A DNA stretch of 38,425 nt from Oscillospiraceae bacterium (lineage in GTDB: Bacteria; Bacillota; Clostridia; Oscillospirales; UBA929): contig JAISCT010000009.1 in NCBI GenBank assembly GCA_031265355.1, positions 1-38,425 on the forward strand. Direction: 5' to 3'. The notes below the pieces were generated by a model. It saw nothing but the letters and a program-made list of their open reading frames with translations, did no database searches and was not told the DNA's origin. Both the position numbers and the translations under genes were made by a program. Of this stretch, positions 10,530-16,899 are shown piece by piece (the stretch's first letter is position 1; each line of letters begins with the position of its first letter).

Positions 10530-13160
10530 ATGAAAAAGCAAACGAAACGGGCGCTACATTACGGGAGGTATTCGGCCTATCGTGTGGTCATGGCGCTCCT
10601 GAAAGTATTTTTGACGGTCTTCCTGGTTATCCTGACCACCACCGCCATGCTGGGCGTGATCGGCGTCATCTATGTGAACCACAACCTGCGGGCAGATCTG
10701 GATGTGGATCTTAACGACGTCACGCTGGACCAAGCGAGTTTTATCTACTACATCGATAAGACCACAAAAAAACCGGTCCAACTTGAGAGCCTGTACGGCC
10801 GGGAAAATCGCGTGTTGGCCAATTTTGATGAGATTCCGGATACGATGGTCAAGGCTCTCATCGCCATTGAGGACAAGCGTTTCTACAGCCACCGGGGCGT
10901 GGACTGGAAACGCACGGCGGGCGCCTTTTTGGAGCAGCTCAAGGCCAGTGGCTCCACCTACGGCGGCTCGACGATCACACAGCAGCTCATTAAAAACCTG
11001 ACGGGGGAAAAAGAAGTCACGATCAAGCGTAAGCTCACCGAGATTCTGCGCGCGCTGGAGTTTGAAAAATACAATTCTAAGGAGAGAATCCTGGAGTGGT
11101 ACCTCAACACCAGCTATTTCGGACAGGGCTGTTACGGCGTCAAAACGGCGGCGCGCACCTATTTTGACAAGGAACTCTCTGACATTACCCTTGCGGAGGC
11201 GGCCTGTATCATCGGCATCACCAATTCCCCCACCCGCTACGACCCCCTGCAAAACCCGGACAAAAACAAAAAACGCCAGGAGGTCATCCTGGACGAAATG
11301 TACCAGCAGGGCGTCATCTCCAAGGCCGAGCATGACGCGGCTGTGCAGCAGAAGCTGAAATTTTCCACCAAAAGGCGCGCAGAGGTGGAGAGCAAACGGT
11401 CCTACTTCGTCGACCAAGTCTTCAACGACGTGGTGCAGGACCTCATTGAGCAAAAAGGTATCTCCAAATTGCTCGCGCAGGAACTCGTGCTCGGCGGCGG
11501 CTACCACATCTACACCACGATTGACATGGACGTGCAGGCCGCGATGGACGAGGTGTTCACGAACGAAGAGAGCGTCCCCAAAGTGAAGGGGGTGGAGAAG
11601 CCGCAGAGCGCCATGGTGATCATGGACCCCTACACCGGCGACGTGCTCGGGTTGGAGGGCGGTCTTGGCGTGAAGAAGGGCGCGCTTCTGCTCAACCGGG
11701 CCACGCGCTCCACGCGCCAGCCGGGCTCCTCCATCAAGCCGGTGGCCGTCTACGGGCCGGCCATGCAGTACGGCGTCATCACGCCGTATTCCGTGATCGA
11801 CGACGTGCCGTTTTCTGAGCGGCGCGGCAACGCCTGGCCCAGGAACTCGGGTGGGCGCTACCTGGGGCTTGTCACGGTACTGAACGCCATCACAAACTCC
11901 CGCAACGCCCCGTCCGTGCATGTCCTGCACAAGCTGACGCCGCAGAGTTCTTACAATTTTCTCATCGAGAAGCTGGGGATCACAACGCTCACGCCGGAGG
12001 ACGAGGACTATGCGCCGCTCGCGCTGGGCGGCCTCACGCGCGGCGTCAGCGTGCTGGAGCTCACCGCGGCTTACGCCGCCTTCCCCAACCACGGGGTCTA
12101 CACAGGTCCGCGCACGTACACGGTCGTGTACGATTCCAAGGGCAATGTGGTGCTTGAGAACGAGCCGGAGACCATCGTGGCGTTTGATGAGAAAAATGCC
12201 TGGTATATGAACAACTGCCTGCAAAACGCTGTCCGCGCGGGTACCGGTTCGCGCGCCAAACTGGAAAACGGACAGCCGGCCGCCGGCAAGACGGGCACGA
12301 CCTCCGACGACTTCGACCGTTGGTTTGTCGGCTACACGCCCTACTACTGCGGCGGCGTCTGGTTCGGGTTCGACGACCCGAAGAAGATACAGCTCGAGAG
12401 CTCCACCAATCCGGCGCTCACCATCTGGAAGCTCGTCATGGACCGCCTGCACGAAAACCTGGAACCGCAGGAGTTTTTCACGATCGAAAATACCGTCCAG
12501 GCGTCCTATTGCCTGGACAGCGGCCTCGCGCCCACGGACTTGTGCCGGATGGACCCGCGCGGCAGCCGGGTCGCCACAGGGGTCTTTCACAAAGACGACG
12601 TGCCCAGAAGTTCCTGCACGGCGCACGCTGCGGTGAAGGTGGACGGCGAGAGCGGCCTGCTGGCCACGCCCTACTGCCCGGAGGAGAATTTACGGGAGAT
12701 CGCGCTGCTGGACATCGAGCGCAACCTACCCCTTGCCGGCGTCACCGTCGCGGATGAGGCCTACCGCGTCCGCTACTTCGTGGAGGGCGGAAATTCCACA
12801 GTGGGCCCGGTGCCGGATGGGTTCTATCCTCCGGCGCGGCCTGTCGCGCCGGAGGGCGAGACACTGCCGAACGATTTCTGTCAACTTCATCTGGGCGAGG
12901 AGCCGCCGGCGGACCCGAACGCGCCGCCCGATGAGTTTCCGCCGGGCGGGTATCCAGACGATCCGGATATGCCTTGGTACCCCGGGTATCCGGACGATCC
13001 AAACGTTTCGAACAACCCGGACCCAGACAATCCAACCTGGCCGGATACATCGGGGGTGCCGGACACGCCGGATGTCCCGCCGCCGGACGACGTCCCGCCA
13101 TACCCCGGTTGGCCCGGTTCCGCCACGCCGGAGGGGGGCGTCGTCATACCTTCGGTGTAG
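10530..13160 (+). CDS. Class A penicillin-binding protein (PBP1A-like)
   Basis: Bifunctional cell-wall synthase of 876 residues that polymerises and crosslinks peptidoglycan outside the membrane. A single transmembrane anchor spans about residues 19-49. The GT51 glycosyltransferase has catalytic Glu114 in IAIEDKRFYSHRGVD, then GGSTITQQLIKNLTGE and RKLTEILRALEFEK. The transpeptidase has Ser400 in QPGSSIKP (SxxK), SRN in ITNSRNAPSVH, and AGKTGTT. Two Cys-containing segments near PTDLC and RSSCTAH follow. The last ~100 residues are an Asp/Pro/Gly-rich tail, probably extended into the wall. The start has a GAGAGAGGTGATC SD. It is divergent from ftsH and has its own promoter. Confidence 0.95.
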   Translation: MKKQTKRALHYGRYSAYRVVMALLKVFLTVFLVILTTTAMLGVIGVIYVNHNLRADLDVDLNDVTLDQASFIYYIDKTTKKPVQLESLYGRENRVLANFDEIPDTMVKALIAIEDKRFYSHRGVDWKRTAGAFLEQLKASGSTYGGSTITQQLIKNLTGEKEVTIKRKLTEILRALEFEKYNSKERILEWYLNTSYFGQGCYGVKTAARTYFDKELSDITLAEAACIIGITNSPTRYDPLQNPDKNKKRQEVILDEMYQQGVISKAEHDAAVQQKLKFSTKRRAEVESKRSYFVDQVFNDVVQDLIEQKGISKLLAQELVLGGGYHIYTTIDMDVQAAMDEVFTNEESVPKVKGVEKPQSAMVIMDPYTGDVLGLEGGLGVKKGALLLNRATRSTRQPGSSIKPVAVYGPAMQYGVITPYSVIDDVPFSERRGNAWPRNSGGRYLGLVTVLNAITNSRNAPSVHVLHKLTPQSSYNFLIEKLGITTLTPEDEDYAPLALGGLTRGVSVLELTAAYAAFPNHGVYTGPRTYTVVYDSKGNVVLENEPETIVAFDEKNAWYMNNCLQNAVRAGTGSRAKLENGQPAAGKTGTTSDDFDRWFVGYTPYYCGGVWFGFDDPKKIQLESSTNPALTIWKLVMDRLHENLEPQEFFTIENTVQASYCLDSGLAPTDLCRMDPRGSRVATGVFHKDDVPRSSCTAHAAVKVDGESGLLATPYCPEENLREIALLDIERNLPLAGVTVADEAYRVRYFVEGGNSTVGPVPDGFYPPARPVAPEGETLPNDFCQLHLGEEPPADPNAPPDEFPPGGYPDDPDMPWYPGYPDDPNVSNNPDPDNPTWPDTSGVPDTPDVPPPDDVPPYPGWPGSATPEGGVVIPSV

Positions 13161-13214
13161 CCTACGAGTATCTCTGACGACGCCGTGCTCGGCACAGCGC
13201 CGGATCTTAATAAC

Positions 13215-13236
13215 GTGGGTTGCACCTGCAACCCAC
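13215..13236. repeat. Short perfect inverted repeat after the PBP gene
   Basis: GTGGGTTGCA and its exact complement flank a 2-nt centre (effectively a 9-bp stem with a 4-nt loop). A T-rich stretch (TTCTTGTTTTTTG) begins only about 10 nt later, so it is at best an atypical terminator for the PBP gene. Confidence 0.6.
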
Positions 13237-13254
13237 AACCCAAATTCTTGTTTT

Positions 13255-13277
13255 TTGTTGCCGCTTCGCGGCAACAA
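13255..13277. repeat. Perfect 10-bp hairpin just upstream of thyA
   Basis: TTGTTGCCGC and its complement around a TTC loop, starting within the T-run that follows the previous hairpin. It has no U-tract of its own on either strand. It lies 28 bp before the thyA start and could fold in the thyA leader. Confidence 0.6.
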
Positions 13278-13305
13278 GGTACTAAGACTGTGAAGGGGGC
13301 CTCCA

Positions 13306-14136
13306 ATGAGCCGGGCCGACGAGATCTTCATCGACAATTGCCGCGCCATTTTGACGCGGGGCGTTTGGGATACCGGGCAGGATGTGCGACCCCGATGGCA
13401 GGATGGCGCGCCGGCCCACACGGTCCGGCTGTTTGGTGTTGTCAATCGCTATGACTTGTCGCAGGAGTTTCCGATCCTCACGCTACGGCGCACCTACTGG
13501 CGTTCGGCCGCCGATGAATTGCTGTGGATCTGGCAGAAAAAATCGAACAATGTCCGCGACCTCAAGAGCCGGATCTGGGATGCCTGGGCCGACGAAGACG
13601 GCAGTATCGGCAAGGCGTACGGCTACCAGCTCGGCGTCCTCCACCGCTACCCGGAAGGTGTTTTCGACCAGGTGGATCGGCTTCGTTACGATCTCAAACA
13701 CAATCCGGCCAGCCGCCGCATGATCACGAACCTCTACAACCACGCCGATCTCCATGAGATGCGGCTCTACCCCTGTGCCTACTCGCTCACGTGCCATGTG
13801 GACGAGGGCGTGCTTTCGGCCATCCTGCACCAGCGCTCGCAGGACATGCTGGTCGCGAACAACTGGAATGTCTGCCAGTACGCATTGCTCCTGTACATGC
13901 TGGCCGCCGACGCCGGTTTGCGGCCGGGGACCTTTCTGCACGTGATCGCCGACGCGCACATCTACGACCGACATGTGCCGCTGGTGGAGGCGCTGCTCCG
14001 GCGGGATCCGCTGCCCGCGCCTACCCTGCGGACAGATCCGGCCATGACGGATTTTTATCGGTTCACTGTGGACAGCTTCTCGTTGGACGACTACGTCTAT
14101 CACCCGTTCGACGGCGCCATCCCGGTGGCGGTTTGA
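13306..14136 (+). CDS. thyA: Thymidylate synthase, Bacillus subtilis ThyA subtype
   Basis: Methylates dUMP to dTMP with 5,10-methylene-tetrahydrofolate. The 276-residue protein has the nucleophile Cys157 in LYPCAYSLT. The common PCH histidine is replaced by alanine, as expected for the B. subtilis ThyA/phage phi3T subtype, which has a CVY-type site. Other shared features are ELLWIWQKKSN, IGKAYGYQLG, the phosphate-binding QRSQDMLVANNWNVCQYA, HIYDRHV, and the C-terminus ending in AV. The start at 13306 follows AAGGGGG. It is followed 41 bp later by folA, which regenerates tetrahydrofolate from the dihydrofolate this reaction produces. Confidence 0.96.
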   Translation: MSRADEIFIDNCRAILTRGVWDTGQDVRPRWQDGAPAHTVRLFGVVNRYDLSQEFPILTLRRTYWRSAADELLWIWQKKSNNVRDLKSRIWDAWADEDGSIGKAYGYQLGVLHRYPEGVFDQVDRLRYDLKHNPASRRMITNLYNHADLHEMRLYPCAYSLTCHVDEGVLSAILHQRSQDMLVANNWNVCQYALLLYMLAADAGLRPGTFLHVIADAHIYDRHVPLVEALLRRDPLPAPTLRTDPAMTDFYRFTVDSFSLDDYVYHPFDGAIPVAV

Positions 14137-14177
14137 CAGGGCGCATGGGACGTAAGGAAGGGCATAGCGCGGCAGAG

Positions 14178-14696
14178 ATGACGGCCATCGCCGCGGTAGA
14201 CCGGCACTGGGGGATCGGGCGAAACGGCGGCCTGCTGCTGTCCCTGCCGCCCGACCTGCGCCGATTCAGAGCGCTGACGCTCGGGCACACGGTGGTCATG
14301 GGCCGCCGCACCTTTCAGTCGCTGCCCGGCGGACACGGCCTGCCGGGCCGCCGCAATCTGGTCCTCACCCGTACGCCGGACCGTCCGCTGCCGGGCGCGG
14401 AGGCGGTGTCGCTTTCTGCGCTGCTGGCCCTGCGCGCGCCGGAGGGCGGCGAGATCTTCGTCATAGGGGGGCAGTCTGTCTATGAGCTGCTGCTCCCGTA
14501 CTGCCGGGCGGCCCATATTACCAGGATCGAGGCCGATCTCGGCCCGGCCGACGTTTTCTTTCCCGAGCTGGACAGCGCCCCCGACTGGCGCCTCGTCTCG
14601 CGGACGGAGACGGAACGCTGCGAAGGCACTGTCTTCTTTTACGCCTATTATGAGCGCATTGCGCATTCGTTAGAGGACTCTCCGGAGGCCTTGTGA
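14178..14696 (+). CDS. folA: Dihydrofolate reductase
   Basis: Reduces dihydrofolate to tetrahydrofolate with NADPH, the partner step of thymidylate synthase. The 172-residue product begins MTAIAAVDRHWGIGRNGGLL, giving the Met20-loop region. It continues LPPDLRRFRALTLGHTVVMGRRTFQSLP with the NADPH-binding GRRT, then LVLTR, and EIFVIGGQSVYELLLPY. The ATG at 14178 matches the family N-terminus, but its SD (AAGGAAGGG) is rather far away at about 15 nt. An in-frame ATG at 14145, 8 bp after the thyA stop, would add 11 residues. Close coupling with thyA makes a two-gene unit. Confidence 0.94.
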   Translation: MTAIAAVDRHWGIGRNGGLLLSLPPDLRRFRALTLGHTVVMGRRTFQSLPGGHGLPGRRNLVLTRTPDRPLPGAEAVSLSALLALRAPEGGEIFVIGGQSVYELLLPYCRAAHITRIEADLGPADVFFPELDSAPDWRLVSRTETERCEGTVFFYAYYERIAHSLEDSPEAL

Positions 14697-14759
14697 GGCG
14701 CGTCTGCTCATGTCTTTGCGCAAGGCGCGACGTACAGATACGGACTGTGTATCAAACCG

Positions 14760-14836
14760 CCCCGTTTCGCACAAAGTAAGACGGGTGCCCGGCACATTGT
14801 GGAAAGACGGGCGCCCCCACATGCCGTGAAACGGGG
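14760..14836 (+). promoter_or_regulatory. Possible SD-masking leader fold before spoVAC
   Basis: CCCCGTTTC (14760-14768) is exactly complementary to GAAACGGGG (14828-14836), and the latter includes most of the presumed SD of the spoVAC TTG start. The 59 nt between contain smaller GC-rich inverted repeats. Pairing would hide the ribosome binding site. This is inferred from complementarity only. Confidence 0.35.
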
Positions 14837-14843
14837 GATCATT

Positions 14844-15284
14844 TTGCAAGATATTTCGAATGAGGAATACGCGCGTCTGGTGGACCGGCGGAGCCCGCGC
14901 TCGCCGCTTCTCAAAAACATGATCTGCGCCTTTGTCGCGGGCGGCCTCATCTGTGTGGGCGGCCAGGGTCTGTTCTCGCTGTATGGGACGCTGGGCCTGC
15001 CAGAGGAGGAGACGGGCGCCGCCGTCTCCGTCACCCTTGTCTTTTTGGGCGCGCTGCTCACCGGATTCGGCGTCTACGACAAACTGTCTCATCTCGCCGG
15101 CGCCGGCACCCTCGTGCCCATCACCGGCTTCGCGAACGCCGTCGCGTCGCCCGCCATGGAGTTTCGCAGCGAGGGCTTTGTGCTCGGCACCGGCGCCCGT
15201 CTGTTCACGGTGGCCGGTCCGGTCATCGTCTTCGGCGTGGTTGCCTCCGTCTGCTACGGCATTGTGCTGGCAATTTGTAAGTGA
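14844..15284 (+). CDS. spoVAC: Stage V sporulation protein AC-type membrane protein
   Basis: SpoVA proteins form the inner-membrane channel that moves dipicolinic acid into spores and out on germination; SpoVAC is reported as mechanosensitive in Bacillus. The 146-residue product has a cytoplasmic N-terminus, then helices around LLKNMICAFVAGGLICVGGQ, SVTLVFLGALLTGFGVYD and VAGPVIVFGVVASVCYGIVL. It carries the family segment AGAGTLVPITGFANAVASPAMEFRSEG. The TTG at 14844 is preferred because GGGGG ends 7 nt before it; GTG codons at 14799 and 14826 are alternatives. SpoVAD and SpoVAE genes, usual neighbours, are not here. The stop overlaps a GTG in the nrdG frame, but nrdG probably starts 50 bp later. 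Confidence 0.88.
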   Translation: MQDISNEEYARLVDRRSPRSPLLKNMICAFVAGGLICVGGQGLFSLYGTLGLPEEETGAAVSVTLVFLGALLTGFGVYDKLSHLAGAGTLVPITGFANAVASPAMEFRSEGFVLGTGARLFTVAGPVIVFGVVASVCYGIVLAICK

Positions 15285-15331
15285 CCTTAGGGTCTGTTTT
15301 GCGGTTTTGGGCGGAGAAAGAGAGATGCGAG

Positions 15332-15841
15332 ATGCAAGAGACGGTCAAGCTGCGCGCAGCCGGGCGGGTGCGGGAGTCCATTGTGGACGGTCCCGGACTT
15401 CGGTATGTCATCTTTTCGCAGGGCTGTCCCCATCGCTGTGAGGGCTGTCACAACCCGCATACCTGGCCGGCAGACGGCGGCGAAGAGGTAGAGCCGGAGG
15501 TGCTGTTGGCGGAGATAAAGGCGGACGGGCTGCTGCGGGGCGTAACTTTCTCGGGGGGCGAGCCGTTTTTACAGGCGGACGCATTGGCGGCGCTGGCCCG
15601 GCGGGTACGCACGCTGGGGCTGGATGTCTGGACATACACGGGCTACACCTGGGAGGAACTGCGCGCGGCGGACGACCCGGCCTGGGGCCGGCTGCTCGCC
15701 GAGACGGACGTCCTAGTGGACGGACGTTACCGCCGGGATGAGCGGAGCTACCACCTGCGCTTCCGCGGCAGCGCCAACCAACGTCTGATCGACGTCCCCC
15801 AAAGCCTGACCGCCGGCGGCATCATCCTTTGGGAGGTGTAG
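15332..15841 (+). CDS. nrdG: Anaerobic ribonucleotide reductase activating protein (radical SAM)
   Basis: Radical SAM enzyme that installs the glycyl radical on class III ribonucleotide reductase NrdD. The 169-residue protein has the 4Fe-4S-binding Cys32, Cys36 and Cys39 in GCPHRCEGCHNPHTW (CX3CX2C, where a CX2-3C activase pattern is expected), the SAM-binding GGEPFLQ, and LDVWTYTGYTWEEL. The C-terminal region VDGRYRRDERSYHLRFRGSANQRLIDV is family-specific. The ATG at 15332 follows a GGAGAAAGAGAG region. The nrdD gene is not in the window, and the neighbour is a spore gene. It is followed by a strong hairpin terminator. A different glycyl-radical partner is possible, but the C-terminus favours NrdD. 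Confidence 0.93.
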   Translation: MQETVKLRAAGRVRESIVDGPGLRYVIFSQGCPHRCEGCHNPHTWPADGGEEVEPEVLLAEIKADGLLRGVTFSGGEPFLQADALAALARRVRTLGLDVWTYTGYTWEELRAADDPAWGRLLAETDVLVDGRYRRDERSYHLRFRGSANQRLIDVPQSLTAGGIILWEV

Positions 15842-15936
15842 GGTTTTTCGAGTTCGGAAAAACACTCCGATTTACACATATGGTGTGTCTGACATCTGGA
15901 CAGTAAGAGGGCAGCATTCTGCCGCCCCATACAAAC

Positions 15937-15998
15937 ACAAGGAAACACCATGCCGTTAAAACAGAAAACGACATGGTGTTTCCTTGTTGGAGATTTTT
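15937..15998 (+). terminator. Terminator after nrdG, possibly bidirectional
   Basis: A 16-bp perfect stem (15937-15952 with 15972-15987) with a 19-nt loop that can pair further as CGTT/AACG, followed by TTGGAGATTTTTG on the plus strand. It lies between nrdG and the convergent gene at 16056-16730. Confidence 0.75.
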
Positions 15999-16055
15999 GT
16001 AAATTGTTAAGTTACTCTCCCGCATTACAGGACAAAAAATCCAAAATTTTCTATA

Positions 16056-16730
16056 TCAAACCCCCGCCTGTTCGTGGCGGTATTTGTTCATTGAGATGCG
16101 GAACAACTCCCCGCTGGAGGGCGGGGTGTAGGTGATGGCGTTGGCGCCGGCGGTGATGGTTTCGCGGACGGTGTCGATGTTGGGACCGCCGGTGGCGAGG
16201 ATCGGCACATCCGGGAAGTTTTGACGGATCTTTCGGACGATATCCGCCGTGCGAGAGGCGCCCGAGACGTTCAGCATGTCGGCGCCGGCGTCCAGCCGCG
16301 CCTGAATGTTCGTGAGCTCAGAGACCACCGTGACCACGACGGGGATGTCGATGGTCTTTTTGAGTTGCGAAATGACGTCGTTTTGTGTGGGTGCATTGAC
16401 GACCACCGCCGTGGCGCCCTGGAACTCCGCGTCCATTGCGAGGTTCACCACCCGCAGGCCGCGCGTTACACCGCCGCCCACGCCGGCGAAGACCGGCATG
16501 TCGGCCGCCAGCATGACAGCATGTGTGATGGCCGGCTGCGGTGTGAACGGGTAGACGGCAATGACCGCGTCGGCATTGATGTTTTTGATGATGGCCACGT
16601 CGGTGGAAAACACAAGAGACCGAATGAGACGGCCGAAGATGCGGATTCCACTGGCCTCTTGGATACAGGCCGGTACCTCAATGAAATGGTGGCGAAGCAG
16701 TCCCCGGTACTCCGGCACGGATTTGCCCAC
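16056..16730 (-). CDS. Conserved TIM-barrel protein of unknown function
   Basis: The 224-residue soluble protein has a beta/alpha-barrel pattern: alternating strands such as DVAIIKNI, AVIAVYPF, MPVFAGVGGG, GATAVVVNAPT, IPVVVTVVSE and VPILATGGP. The C-terminal ITAGANAITYTPPSSGE resembles the phosphate-binding end of ThiE/TrpF/HisA-type barrels. I recognise it as a conserved clostridial family often labelled only 'hydrolase'; no reaction can be assigned. The GTG start at 16730 follows AGGGGGG 8 nt upstream and fits the family's N-terminus, ending in HHFIEVP. It has its own sigma-A promoter and is convergent with nrdG. Confidence 0.82.
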   Translation of the reverse strand: MGKSVPEYRGLLRHHFIEVPACIQEASGIRIFGRLIRSLVFSTDVAIIKNINADAVIAVYPFTPQPAITHAVMLAADMPVFAGVGGGVTRGLRVVNLAMDAEFQGATAVVVNAPTQNDVISQLKKTIDIPVVVTVVSELTNIQARLDAGADMLNVSGASRTADIVRKIRQNFPDVPILATGGPNIDTVRETITAGANAITYTPPSSGELFRISMNKYRHEQAGV

Positions 16731-16786
16731 CGGCAGGCCCCCCTATCTGTATGGCCGTCCGTACGGCCTGTCTGTCTCTACCGTCC

Positions 16787-16815
16787 ATTGTAAATTATCC
16801 ATTGGCAATTGTCAA
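16787..16815 (-). promoter_or_regulatory. Sigma-A promoter of the TIM-barrel gene
   Basis: Minus strand consensus TTGACA (16815-16810), 17-bp spacer, TACAAT (16792-16787). It gives a leader of about 50 nt, in which GGCCGTCCGTACGGCC can form a small hairpin. Confidence 0.75.
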
Positions 16816-16899
16816 TGTTCGTCACGCCGGCGGCGGCGGCGGCATAGGATGGCGGCACGGGCAACACCGAACAATACGGTGCCCGAAGAGGGGGTTATT

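Noticed and set aside
10554..12626. Open minus-strand frame of 690 codons opposite the PBP gene
   Set aside because: Antisense shadow of a GC-rich gene; no SD, promoter or recognisable motif.
13774..13776. Loss of the PCH histidine in thymidylate synthase as sign of an inactive enzyme
   Set aside because: The B. subtilis/phi3T ThyA subtype also lacks it, and all other features are intact.
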